DNA of 51,308 nt from an uncultured Bacteroidales bacterium (GTDB lineage Bacteria > Bacteroidota > Bacteroidia > Bacteroidales > Muribaculaceae): positions 1-51,308 of the forward strand of contig CADAZN010000030.1 in assembly GCA_902792435.1 (NCBI GenBank), written 5' to 3'. Under the pieces are notes generated by a model. That model was not told the DNA's origin. It did not search any database and saw only the letters and a program-made list of their open reading frames with translations. The position numbers and the translations under genes are program-made. Shown piece after piece: positions 25,201 to 34,372 of the stretch (the first letter of the stretch is position 1; each line of letters starts with the position of its first letter).

Positions 25201-28191
25201 TTAGAATGGTGGGCGTCCACCGCCGAATCCGCCACCACCGCCGCCGGGGCGTCCGCCGCCTGGAGGAGGTCCACCAGGTCCACGGAACTCGTTGTTGCGG
25301 TTCTTTGGCTCCTGACCTTTAGCAAAGGTTGTGAAGCGATAGGTGAAGGTGAGCATTCCGTAGCGTCCCAGCGAGTTGTAGATGGCATCCTGGATGTAGC
25401 TTGCCGTCTGGGTGCGCATGATGTTCTTTTGCTGTCCAAGGATGTCGTAAACCGAGAGTTGGATCGAAGCCTCTTTGTTCTTGAGGAACTGGTAGGCGAT
25501 TGAGCCGTTCCAAATCCACTGTGTGCTATTATAGCCAGTGGTGTAACCCGAAGAAGTGCTGAAGTTGAGGTCAGAGCTGATTACCAGTCCAAAGGGTGCC
25601 GAGTAGGTGCCGTTGAACATAGCTCCCCAGGTGTGCACGTTGCGGTCGCGGCTGGTCTGCATAGAGTTGTGAGTGAGCTGATAGCCGTAACGTGGACGCA
25701 ACTCCAGGTCGAAGAGCGCTGTGCGGTAGGCAATACCAGGAGCGATGTTGAGGTTGAGACCGATGCTTCGGTTGTAGTCGCCATCGCTGTAACCCTTGGT
25801 CTGCGACACGCGTGCAAACACGTTGCTGGTGAAGTACCATGCCTTGCTAGCGCTGAATGGGAAGCTAATCATGTTCATCGCCATAGCGTCCCACACACCG
25901 TTAATGTTGGTATAGGTTGTGGTTTGTCCACCAGTGATTGGATCGTTAAGGATGGTGGAGATGATGCTGTTTTGCTGCACGTTGGCATGAACCATAGCCA
26001 TGAGGCTGCGCTGGTTCTCTTGATTGAAGTCGCTGAACCTCACGCTCATGCGGTGAGTGAAAGTGGGCTTCAACTCGGGGTTACCAATCACAATGTTCAG
26101 TGGGTTGCTCTCGTCGGCCACTGGCTGCAGTTGTGCTATGGTGGGCTGGCTACTGCGCATGCGGTAGTCGATAGCAATGTTGCGAGTCTTAGTGAACTTG
26201 TAGCGGAAGCGTGCAAATGGTGCCACTGCCCAAGCCCAACGCGATGGAATGCTGCGCTCGCTATTGATGAGGTCAGTGCTCTTTGACATTGCCGAAGTCA
26301 CCGAGAATCCCACATTGAGGTTATATTCCTTGGTCACCTTTTGGTATCCAATTTGGAAGTCCTGGTTGAAGAACTTGTTGCGGAAGTCGTTGCTCAAGCG
26401 CTCGTTGAAGATGCGGTCAAGTTCAGGACCAAGTTCCACATCGATAATCTCGCTCAGGAGCGCGCCGTCTTGCAGAGCATAACTACCGTAGGTGCTTGCT
26501 ATCATTCTGCGCAGAACGGGGTTGGTTGCCATGTCGAGCATGATGTCGTCCTTTGAGAGCTGTGGCACAGGCATCACCTCGTTAGCATAGCGAGTGATGT
26601 CATAAACGCTCTTGGTAGCCTTGGTGACATTGTAGCTTGCACTATAAGATAATGTCAAGAAGTTGGCTTTCTTGACGTCGCCCAAAGGCTCGGTCCAGCT
26701 CAATCGCCCATTAATGCGATTGGTCTTGCGCAGGTTGTCATACACCTGGTCGATTGTCTCTTCCTCGTCCTTTAAATAATAGGTGTTGCGAGTGAAGGTG
26801 TTGCCGTCCTCGTCGATGTTGCTATAGTTATAATTCAAGAACACGCTGTAGCTGCGGCCTGGATGATAGCGGAACTTGTGGTTGTAGATGAGTCGGCCTC
26901 CAAACTCGTAGCTCTTACCGTGGTTGTCGTAGTAGCTGAGACTGCGGTTCACGGGAGTGCGTGCAGCGTCGCCGGCACGTGTCATCGAGGTGTCGCTGCT
27001 CTCGCTGTGCGAGAAGTTGAACTGGAAGTTAGGTCTGAACTCAAGGGTGTTGCACGAGTCAATCTCCCACTTGAGGCGGAAGTTACCGCGAATGTTGTGG
27101 GTCTTGTCGAGAGCCATTGAGAGGGCGTCGCGGTAGCTAGTGGAGTCGGTGAAAATGTTTTGGCGACTGGTGCTGGTGCGTGTGTCGCGGCTGGTGTGCG
27201 AATAGGTCAAGTCACCACCCACGCGGAAGTGCTCATCATCTCTAGAACCAACGTTGAAGTTCACACCCAACATCTGCGAGGTGGTAATGCCTCGGTCGCC
27301 GCCAAATCGACGGAATCGCGAAGCGCCGCCGTCGGTGAAGCCCACATTGTTGGTGTTGTTGGCATTACCAGTGAACGTGAACTGATTGCCGTTGTTGAAG
27401 TAGTTGGCAATGACGTTGCCCAGGTATCGCTTGTCGGTACCATAGCCAGCGGTGGCGGTGCCAAACCAGCCGTTATTCATGCCTTTCTTCACGGTGAGGT
27501 TGATTACCGTCTCGTCCTCGCCGTCATCCACACCAGTTAGGCGTGCCAAGTCGCTCTTGCGGTCTACAACCTGCAGCTTATCAACCATGTCGGCCGGAAT
27601 GTTCTTTGATGCCATTGTGGGGTCATCGCTGAAGAACTCCTTGCCGTCGATAAGGATTTTCTTCACTTCCTTACCGTTGGCGGTGATTTTGCCGTCACTG
27701 CCCACTTCCACGCCTGGCAGGCGCTTCAAGAGGTCCTCGACCACAGCGTTGGCCTGTGTTTTATAGGTGTCGGCGTTATATTCTATGGTGTCTTCCTTCA
27801 CGGTGATAGGGGTCTTAACGCCCATCACCACGGTTTCCTTGAGCACTACAGCGTTGATAGGCATGAGAATCATACCCAAATTCACGTCACGGCCGTCGTC
27901 GCCAACGTTAACTCGCTTGACAATAGTCTCATATCCAATGTAACTGCACTTGAGATAATAGTGCCCAGCTTTTACATTCTCGATATTAAACACTCCATTG
28001 AAGTCGGTAATCGTTCCTTTCACATAGGTGCTGTCCTTGTCCATCTTGTGCAAAGAAACGGTGGCCTGCATGAGCTCGGTGGTGTCGGTAGCGTCAACGA
28101 GGATGCCGTTGATTACCGTAGCGCTGGAGCTGAAAGCCGCCGTCGCCACCAAGGTCAACATAATAATTAATGATTTTGATAAGTTGTTCAT
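25201..28191 (-). CDS. TonB-receptor-like outer-membrane beta-barrel protein
   Basis: 996 residues. Signal peptide, then a carboxypeptidase-regulatory-like domain (INGILVDATDTTELMQATVS to about residue 110), a plug-like region with ANAVVEDLLKRLPGVEVGSD and KKILIDGKEFFSDDPTMA, and a long beta-barrel. This is the outer-membrane barrel family related to TonB receptors but without a classical SusD partner. Substrate unknown. The C-terminus is a Gly/Pro/Arg tail (GGGGGGFGGGRPPF), unlike the aromatic end usual for outer-membrane barrels, so it may extend beyond the barrel. Promoter element TACCTTTG (28274-28281) is 83 bases upstream of the ATG. Confidence 0.9.
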   Translation of the reverse strand: MNNLSKSLIIMLTLVATAAFSSSATVINGILVDATDTTELMQATVSLHKMDKDSTYVKGTITDFNGVFNIENVKAGHYYLKCSYIGYETIVKRVNVGDDGRDVNLGMILMPINAVVLKETVVMGVKTPITVKEDTIEYNADTYKTQANAVVEDLLKRLPGVEVGSDGKITANGKEVKKILIDGKEFFSDDPTMASKNIPADMVDKLQVVDRKSDLARLTGVDDGEDETVINLTVKKGMNNGWFGTATAGYGTDKRYLGNVIANYFNNGNQFTFTGNANNTNNVGFTDGGASRFRRFGGDRGITTSQMLGVNFNVGSRDDEHFRVGGDLTYSHTSRDTRTSTSRQNIFTDSTSYRDALSMALDKTHNIRGNFRLKWEIDSCNTLEFRPNFQFNFSHSESSDTSMTRAGDAARTPVNRSLSYYDNHGKSYEFGGRLIYNHKFRYHPGRSYSVFLNYNYSNIDEDGNTFTRNTYYLKDEEETIDQVYDNLRKTNRINGRLSWTEPLGDVKKANFLTLSYSASYNVTKATKSVYDITRYANEVMPVPQLSKDDIMLDMATNPVLRRMIASTYGSYALQDGALLSEIIDVELGPELDRIFNERLSNDFRNKFFNQDFQIGYQKVTKEYNLNVGFSVTSAMSKSTDLINSERSIPSRWAWAVAPFARFRYKFTKTRNIAIDYRMRSSQPTIAQLQPVADESNPLNIVIGNPELKPTFTHRMSVRFSDFNQENQRSLMAMVHANVQQNSIISTILNDPITGGQTTTYTNINGVWDAMAMNMISFPFSASKAWYFTSNVFARVSQTKGYSDGDYNRSIGLNLNIAPGIAYRTALFDLELRPRYGYQLTHNSMQTSRDRNVHTWGAMFNGTYSAPFGLVISSDLNFSTSSGYTTGYNSTQWIWNGSIAYQFLKNKEASIQLSVYDILGQQKNIMRTQTASYIQDAIYNSLGRYGMLTFTYRFTTFAKGQEPKNRNNEFRGPGGPPPGGGRPGGGGGGFGGGRPPF

Positions 28192-28273
28192 TATGATAAT
28201 GAGTTGTTGGTTTATACTCTTAGTTGTTTATCCTAATCGGTCATATTACCGATGCGGTGCTATAATTACGACA

Positions 28274-28307
28274 CAAAGGTAGTGCAAATAGTTTAAACAG
28301 CCTCAAA
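28274..28307 (-). promoter_or_regulatory. Promoter of the TonB-receptor-like gene
   Basis: Minus strand TACCTTTG (28274-28281), with TTTG (28304-28307) 22 bases further up, slightly wide. Confidence 0.6.
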
Positions 28308-28440
28308 GAAATATACAATCGCTCATTTTTTATAGATGAATTGGGAAGAGTGATGTCACGCTACAAGAATGTTTCAACATCTAGAATATAATGAAAAACT
28401 CCCATAAATTATGGTAAAATCGCCCACAGTTAATGACAAA

Positions 28441-28469
28441 AGCGGCCGCATCGTGGTGATGCAGCCGCT
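28441..28469 (-). terminator. susD terminator
   Basis: 12-bp stem (28441-28452 with 28458-28469), one G-T mismatch, 5-base loop, followed on the minus strand by TTTTG. Located 39 bases after the susD stop. Confidence 0.75.
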
Positions 28470-28507
28470 TAGTGGTTATGTTAGATAATAAAATCTAAAC
28501 TAGAGGA

Positions 28508-30286
28508 TTACCATCCAGGGTTCTGAGTAGTACCTCCGTTACTGCCTTTGATCTGGTCGGTAGGGATAGGATAGAAGTAGTACTTCTTGTCGTAGGTGCG
28601 GGTAGCGGTGAATGGGATAACATATCCACCATCAAGGTCAACATCACAATCTGGAACAACACTCAGGTTAGCACCACGCTTGATGTCGGGATTCTTGTTG
28701 GTGTCGAGCTTGTCGAGCATGTGCCAGCGCACGAGGTCCCAGTAGCGGAAGCCGTCGGTCATGAGCTCGCAGCGACGAGCGCGGCGAATCTCCCAAATGA
28801 GGTTGCTAACGCCAACCTTGTTGGCTGGGTCGGCCTCGGGATTGAGAGTCATGCCAGGAAGGCCAGCACGAACCTGGAGCAGGTTAACACTCTTGTCGAG
28901 GTCGGCTTGAGAGGCGTTGCCAAGCTCTGCCTTAGCCTCGGCATAGTTCAAGAGAACACGCGAGAGGTAGTAGATAGGAGCGTCGGTGTAGCCCTTGCCA
29001 ATCTCGTTGCAGTAGGTGAGCTGCTCTTGTGGAGTGGTACCCATGGCGGTAGTGTAGTACTTGCCGATGGTGTAGCCAGTTGACGAAGTCATCTCGGCGA
29101 GCCAAGTGCGGGCATGTCCGTAACCCTTGAACGCAAGGTATTTATCAACAACCTTTGAGAGGCGTTTGTCGCGAACGCTAAATGGTTCCTCCATTGAGTA
29201 AACCCACATTGGTTTTCCATCAGAACCAACGCGAACAGAATCACGTCCGTCGGCAGTCTTAACGATTTTGCCATCGAGGCCAATCATGTAGTAGGGCACT
29301 CTAGCTGGAAGGTCGCTCTTGTTCATAGTTGTGGTAGCCAGTGGCTTGCCATCAAGGAAGAGGAATGCGTCGATAGCGTCCTTGGTAATACCATCCTGTG
29401 CAGTAGAACCGCTGGTGTAGTCAACGGTGCTGTGGCCGAGCATATCTTTCACATACTTGCGGTAGAAAATAATCTCGCTGTTGCCGCTCAGGTCAAGAGA
29501 GTTGTAGATGTCGCCATAGTTGGCGGTGAGGCTGTAGCCACCGTTCATGATAGCTTCCGAAGCCTTAACGCACTCGTTGAGGTACTTCTGTGCGCGTGTT
29601 GCATCAGGACCCTTGCCATTGTCGGCAGCAGTGCGATACTTGCAGTAAGTGCCCTCATAGAGGCAGATGTCGCTCTTCATAGCTTGTGCCAGATCGGTGC
29701 TCCAAGTAGCCTTGTTGCCCGAGCCAATGTTGGCGATAGCATAGTCGAGGTCCTCAAGAACCTTGTCCATAACGAAGTCGCGGTCATCGCGTGGACCAGA
29801 AATAATCTCATCTTCGGTGCTACGGATTACGTGGTCAAGCCATTGCACGTCGCCATAGCGTTTAACGAGCAGATAGTAGTTATAGGCGCGCATTAAGCGT
29901 GCTATAGCGCTATACTTAGCTTTGCTTGCTTCGGGCAAGGAAGAGCTTGCCATGTTGTCGAGCAAATAGTTGCAGCGACGAATCTCAGAGTAAGGAGTTG
30001 ACCAGTAGCCTGTGGAGCCTGGAGTTGTGGTGAAAGTCCAGTTCCTAAAGTCGGGGTCGGCCTGGTCATCGCTCAGACCGCAGAAGTAAGGATCGTCAAT
30101 GCCTGTTCCGTAGCCCGAGAAGTTGTTGGTGTACATACCATTGGTATAGTTCTGAACCTGGTTCTCATTGTTCCAGAACGTGGGGTCGTCGGTGAACTTG
30201 TCGCGTGGAGTTATATCGAGCATATCGTTACAACTAACGAAAAGCAATGCGAGACCAGCAAGTCCTAATAAATATGTTTTTTTCAT
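28508..30286 (-). CDS. SusD/RagB-type surface glycan-binding lipoprotein
   Basis: 592 residues from the ATG at 30286 (an upstream TTG at 30295 is also open). Lipoprotein signal with lipobox LLFVSC, so cysteine-anchored in the outer membrane. SusD features: CNDMLDITPRDKFTDDPTFW at the N-terminus, TPR-like helices (YSAIARLMRAYNYYLLVKRYGD), and the C-terminal LIWEIRRARRCELMTDGFRY and YYFYPIPTDQI. SusD proteins deliver glycans or other nutrients to their SusC partner; the partner gene is 58 bases upstream. The ligand cannot be predicted, and no glycoside hydrolase is adjacent. Confidence 0.96.
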   Translation of the reverse strand: MKKTYLLGLAGLALLFVSCNDMLDITPRDKFTDDPTFWNNENQVQNYTNGMYTNNFSGYGTGIDDPYFCGLSDDQADPDFRNWTFTTTPGSTGYWSTPYSEIRRCNYLLDNMASSSLPEASKAKYSAIARLMRAYNYYLLVKRYGDVQWLDHVIRSTEDEIISGPRDDRDFVMDKVLEDLDYAIANIGSGNKATWSTDLAQAMKSDICLYEGTYCKYRTAADNGKGPDATRAQKYLNECVKASEAIMNGGYSLTANYGDIYNSLDLSGNSEIIFYRKYVKDMLGHSTVDYTSGSTAQDGITKDAIDAFLFLDGKPLATTTMNKSDLPARVPYYMIGLDGKIVKTADGRDSVRVGSDGKPMWVYSMEEPFSVRDKRLSKVVDKYLAFKGYGHARTWLAEMTSSTGYTIGKYYTTAMGTTPQEQLTYCNEIGKGYTDAPIYYLSRVLLNYAEAKAELGNASQADLDKSVNLLQVRAGLPGMTLNPEADPANKVGVSNLIWEIRRARRCELMTDGFRYWDLVRWHMLDKLDTNKNPDIKRGANLSVVPDCDVDLDGGYVIPFTATRTYDKKYYFYPIPTDQIKGSNGGTTQNPGW

Positions 30287-30344
30287 AAACTTCAAAATTT
30301 TGAATGTTAATAATCTAATACTTACAAGTTAAGAATGTCTCACA

Positions 30345-33300
30345 TTAGAAAGTCACTTGCAAGCCAACAGACCAGCTGCGGGTTACAGGATAAGTACGTC
30401 CCCAAGTACCATAGCCCAGAGAGCCTTGTCCGGCATTCATCTCAGGGTCGATTGGGAGGTCACCGCTGCCCTTGTGAAGCAGACACAGGTTGTTGACACT
30501 TGCATAGAGACGCAAGTTCTGGATGTAAATCTTCTTGGTGAGTGCCTGTGGAATAGTGTAACCAAGGGTAACGTTCTTCAAGCGCAGGTAGCTCATGTCA
30601 ACCAAGTACTTGGTCTGTGGGTAGTAGTTGTGGCAGCCACCTTCGGCCTTGATACCATCAATAGTGCCGCCAACCTCATTACCTGGCCACAGGCATGGGA
30701 AGTCGTTGCTCTCGCTGATGTTTACGACGCCATTGGCTGGATCATAAACATTGTACTTAGTTTGGTTAGCAAAGATTGCCAAGTCGGCGTTACGCATCAT
30801 TGGGAATACAAATGCCGACTGGGTCCACATGTCGCGCTTGCCCACGCCCTGGAAGAACAGGTCGAGGTCGAAGCCCTTATAGGTACCACCAATGTGGAAG
30901 CTGTACTCATAGCGTGGCAGGCAGTTACCAATCACCTTAAGGTCACCATGGTTCTCGGGAGTGCTTTCGCCACCGTCGATTACACCGTCGCCGTTGAGGT
31001 CCTTGTACTTGATGTCACCAGGGCCAAACACGAAGTTATCGCCCTGGAGGCCGGTTTGGTCGGCTACGCCAGGAGCATAGATCCAAGAGCCGTCGGCATT
31101 CTTGCCGGTGAAATCGGCTTCGGTGAAGTAGCGGTCGGTCTCAAATCCCCAGATGTCGCCCCAAGTCTCGCCTTCGTAAGCGTTACCGGTGTCGAGAGGA
31201 TGGCCGATTTCCCTTTTTGCACTGTCCCATTTGGTAACCTTCACCTTGCTGTCGCCAATGCTGAAGTTAGCATAGAGACCAAGGTCGCGGTTGAACTGCT
31301 TACGCCAGCTGAGGGTGAGCTCCCATCCACGTGAGCGGAGCGAGCCGTTGTTCTGGTAAGGACTGGTAGCACCCACACTGGCTGGCATTGCCTTACCAGG
31401 AGCGAGCATGTCGTTGGTAGTGCGCTGGAACCACTCGGCGCTCAATGTAATCATGTCGTTGAGGAAGCCGAGGTCGAGACCCACGTTGATAGTCTTGATT
31501 TTCTCCCAAGAGAGCGAGGTAGATACCCAAGTTGGCATACCGAAGTAGTTGTACTTCGAGCCAGAGTTGTCAAGGTAATTGAGCTGACCAGCTCCAATAG
31601 TAGAGATGAACATGTTTGGACCTACAGCCTCATTACCGATAGTACCATAAGAGAAGCGAACCTTACCGTTAGAAACGATGTCGCGAGCTTTCTCGAAGTA
31701 AGCCTCCTCGCTGAAGCGATAGCCAAGAGAGAATGATGGGAAGAATGCCCAGCGGTCATCCTTGGGGAAGCTTGACGAACCGTCGTAACGGCCGTTGGCC
31801 TCAAAGAGGTAGATACCCTTGTAGTCGTAGTTGAAACGAGCAAAGTAACCTGCGGTAGCATAGTCGCCACGCATCCAGGGCACGAAGCGGCTGATGTAGC
31901 CACTGGTGCTGCTGCCTATGCTCCAAGTGCTGTTAGGACCATAGGTGAGGTTCAGCTCAGGATAGTCGGTAGAATAGAGGAGCATGCGATAAGCGTCAAA
32001 CTCGTCAAATTTGCGCTTCTCACCAGTAGCACCAATCATAATCTTAATGTTGTGAGCGTCGTTGATGCTCTTCATGTACTCAGCATAGATGTTGCCAATC
32101 CAGGTCTGAGCCTTGGCATTGCTGCGAGAAGTGCCCACGCTACCCTCTCCTACTACATAGGTTGGGTTGACACCGTTCCAGTTCCAGCTATATACTGGGA
32201 AGTCGCTCCAGCTCATGTTGGCGTCGTTAACCTGCCAAGTGAAGTCTCCATTAAGGGTAAGGTCCTTAGTGATGTGAGCCTTGAAGAAAGCAGTGGCCTT
32301 CATCTCATCGTGAGTGATGCGACGGCGGTCGGCATCCTTCTGCATAGCGATTACACGGAAGTCAAGACCGTCGATAGTACCGCTTGGGATGAAGAACGAA
32401 CCCCAGCGCCAAATGTACTGGTACATGTTGTTCCAAGTCTCGGCACGACCTGTGAAGCGACGGTTGTAGCTGATGCGAGCACCCACGGTCAACCAGTCGG
32501 TAACATCGGTAGTGATGTTGGCGGTAGCATTGTAGCGAGAACGCTTGGTGGTGTTCCATGGCATCAAGTCTTCCTTGCCGCTGTAGCCAAATGCAATGCG
32601 GAAGGTGGTGCGTCCGCTCGAACCGTCAACGCTCACGTTGTGGCTCTGGGCGGGAGCAGCCTTTCTGTACCAAATGCCAGGAACGTCGAAGTCGGCGTAG
32701 TACATGGGCTGTCCGCCAATGAAGCGGTAGTCACCAACGTCATTCTCATCAACATAGGGACGCATCTCGCCATAGCCCTTGCGGCCACTGTTCTGCTTCT
32801 GCCATGCCTCGGCATAGGGGAGCAACTGGTCGAAATACATACCGAAGAGCTCTACCGAGCCACTACCAGCGCGAGCCTTTGCTAGGATGGCACTCTTGAG
32901 CTGAGTGGGCACATCGGGGAAGTCGGGCAAATAGGTAGCGTGATCCCACGAGAAGTTGTTGCTGTAGCGGATGTTGATGCGGTCTTCCTTCTTACCAGTC
33001 TTGGTGGTGATAAGAATCACACCAAAAGCAGCACGAGTACCATAGATGGCACTTGAGGCGGCATCCTTGAGCACACTGATACTTGCGATGTCGTTACCAT
33101 TAATCATAGTGAGGTCATCAACAACTACACCATCAACCACGATGAGTGGGTTACTGGTTGCACCATTACTCAGTGTTCCCACACCACGAATGGTGAGCGT
33201 TGGCGACTCGCCAATGTCACCGCTAGTGCTAAGAACGGTGAGGCCAGGAACGGCACCCTGCAGGGCTTTCGATACATCCTGCTCGGGACGAGAGGTGAGG

Positions 33301-33710
33301 GTCTTGTCGATGTCAACAACCGAAACTGCACCAGTGAGGTTCACTTTCTTTTGTTGACCATAACCCACAACAACTACCTCGTCGAGAAGAGCGTTGTCCT
33401 CGGTGAGCTTAACATTGATGTTAGTGCCTGGGTTAACAGTCACAGTCTTGTAGCCGACGTAAGAGATTTGAATCTTACCATTGCCACTGGCACGCAGGTT
33501 GAAGCGGCCGTTGATGTCGGTAGCAGTGGCGCGAGTAGTACCAATCTCTGAAACAGTAGCGCCAATGGGCTCGCCATTCTCATCGGTCACGATACCCGAC
33601 ACATTGGTCAACTGTGTCGACATGGCTTGTGGCGCCTGCTCGGCATGTGAGTAGCTTGCGCTACCAAATGCCAGTAACAATGCACCTAACAATGCAAAAT
33701 ACTTTTTCAT
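30345..33710 (-). CDS. SusC/RagA-type TonB-linked outer-membrane transporter
   Basis: 1121 residues from the ATG at 33710 (a GTG two codons earlier is open). Signal peptide MKKYFALLGALLLAFGSASYS. Carboxypeptidase-regulatory-like domain near residues 35-115 (VSGIVTDENGEPIGATV), then LLDEVVVVGYGQQKK, plug (LQGAVPGLTVLSTSGDI, NPLIVVDGVVVDD, SVLKDAASSAIYGTRAAFGV), and a beta-barrel to the C-terminus (SWSVGLQVTF). It imports nutrients with SusD, powered by TonB. Promoter at 33847-33877. The start region is a near-perfect inverted copy of that of the divergent second susC gene. Confidence 0.97.
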   Translation of the reverse strand: MKKYFALLGALLLAFGSASYSHAEQAPQAMSTQLTNVSGIVTDENGEPIGATVSEIGTTRATATDINGRFNLRASGNGKIQISYVGYKTVTVNPGTNINVKLTEDNALLDEVVVVGYGQQKKVNLTGAVSVVDIDKTLTSRPEQDVSKALQGAVPGLTVLSTSGDIGESPTLTIRGVGTLSNGATSNPLIVVDGVVVDDLTMINGNDIASISVLKDAASSAIYGTRAAFGVILITTKTGKKEDRINIRYSNNFSWDHATYLPDFPDVPTQLKSAILAKARAGSGSVELFGMYFDQLLPYAEAWQKQNSGRKGYGEMRPYVDENDVGDYRFIGGQPMYYADFDVPGIWYRKAAPAQSHNVSVDGSSGRTTFRIAFGYSGKEDLMPWNTTKRSRYNATANITTDVTDWLTVGARISYNRRFTGRAETWNNMYQYIWRWGSFFIPSGTIDGLDFRVIAMQKDADRRRITHDEMKATAFFKAHITKDLTLNGDFTWQVNDANMSWSDFPVYSWNWNGVNPTYVVGEGSVGTSRSNAKAQTWIGNIYAEYMKSINDAHNIKIMIGATGEKRKFDEFDAYRMLLYSTDYPELNLTYGPNSTWSIGSSTSGYISRFVPWMRGDYATAGYFARFNYDYKGIYLFEANGRYDGSSSFPKDDRWAFFPSFSLGYRFSEEAYFEKARDIVSNGKVRFSYGTIGNEAVGPNMFISTIGAGQLNYLDNSGSKYNYFGMPTWVSTSLSWEKIKTINVGLDLGFLNDMITLSAEWFQRTTNDMLAPGKAMPASVGATSPYQNNGSLRSRGWELTLSWRKQFNRDLGLYANFSIGDSKVKVTKWDSAKREIGHPLDTGNAYEGETWGDIWGFETDRYFTEADFTGKNADGSWIYAPGVADQTGLQGDNFVFGPGDIKYKDLNGDGVIDGGESTPENHGDLKVIGNCLPRYEYSFHIGGTYKGFDLDLFFQGVGKRDMWTQSAFVFPMMRNADLAIFANQTKYNVYDPANGVVNISESNDFPCLWPGNEVGGTIDGIKAEGGCHNYYPQTKYLVDMSYLRLKNVTLGYTIPQALTKKIYIQNLRLYASVNNLCLLHKGSGDLPIDPEMNAGQGSLGYGTWGRTYPVTRSWSVGLQVTF

Positions 33711-33732
33711 ACGCACATGTTTTTGTTAATAA
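33702..33732 (-). repeat. 31-bp susC leader repeat, left copy
   Basis: Covers the leader, ATG and first codons of the minus-strand susC (TTATTAACAAAAACATGTGC then RTATGAAAAAG on the coding strand). It matches 34342-34372 in opposite orientation at 30 of 31 positions. Confidence 0.95.
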
Positions 33733-33846
33733 AATTAGAAAATCTTTGATTTATAATAATTGTAAACTCTTATATTTCAAATTTTTAATTTTTGAATATT
33801 AAAAATAATTGTGTGTAATAATAATAAAGTATAATTTAAAAATATG

Positions 33847-33877
33847 CAAATTTAATAATCATTTCCAATTATTCAAA
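33847..33877 (-). promoter_or_regulatory. Promoter of the intact susC gene
   Basis: Minus strand TTTG (33874-33877), 19 bases, TAAATTTGC (33847-33854). Both elements and spacing match the consensus. The transcript leader would be about 130 bases. Confidence 0.75.
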
Positions 33878-34221
33878 TTTTTTTTGGAAAAATGTTAATT
33901 AAAATGTTATTATATTTTTCAATTAGCAAAATAATTAATTAATATAAATATTCATTTTAGTTGCATTTATTATTACTAGTCTATTCCACTTTTCATCAAT
34001 CTGCCACTAATTGTTTTAAATTTATGTTTATGATATTTAAATGAAGTGCTAAAAAACACGGCCACTCGGGTATGTTTATTCGCTTTATATTAATAATAAT
34101 GTGTGTGAAAGTCCAGTTTTATGCTCAAAAAATATGTTATACAACACATTTATTAACTATTCATTACATTTTCGTAATTTTCTTTTTTAAAAATTTGCAT
34201 AAACAAAAAAAACTTATCAAA

Positions 34222-34254
34222 TTTGCATTTCAATAACAAAGTATATTTACTTTG
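34222..34254 (+). promoter_or_regulatory. Possible promoter of the broken susC gene
   Basis: TTTG (34222-34225) and TACTTTG (34248-34254). The -7 element has one base fewer than TAnnTTTG and the gap is 22, so this is tentative. Confidence 0.35.
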
Positions 34255-34341
34255 TTGGGCTTTTAGAGTTATAAAACGAGTATAAAATTTTGATTAGAGG
34301 AAGAGAATTTTAGAGAAAATTTTATATACAATCAAAATTAT

Positions 34342-34372
34342 TTATTAACAAAAACATGTGCATATGAAAAAG
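34342..34372 (+). repeat. 31-bp susC leader repeat, right copy
   Basis: Inverted partner of 33702-33732, one mismatch. Includes the ATG at 34364 of the plus-strand susC. Confidence 0.95.

Larger units (their letters stand above)
28192..28507. other. Intergenic region between susD and the barrel gene
   Basis: Holds the barrel-gene promoter (28274-28307) and the susD terminator (28441-28469). Nothing else recognised. Confidence 0.6.
33711..34363. other. Divergent susC promoter region
   Basis: 650 bases, very A/T-rich, between the two susC starts. Contains the promoters at 33847-33877 (minus) and, weaker, 34222-34254 (plus), and is bounded by the 31-bp inverted repeats. No coding frame or recognisable RNA gene. 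Confidence 0.65.

Noticed and set aside
32052-32885. 277-codon plus-strand frame opposite susC
   Set aside because: Shadow of the intact SusC gene.
33702-34372. Inverted repeats as ends of an insertion sequence
   Set aside because: No transposase frame between them, and the repeats coincide with the start codons of both susC genes.
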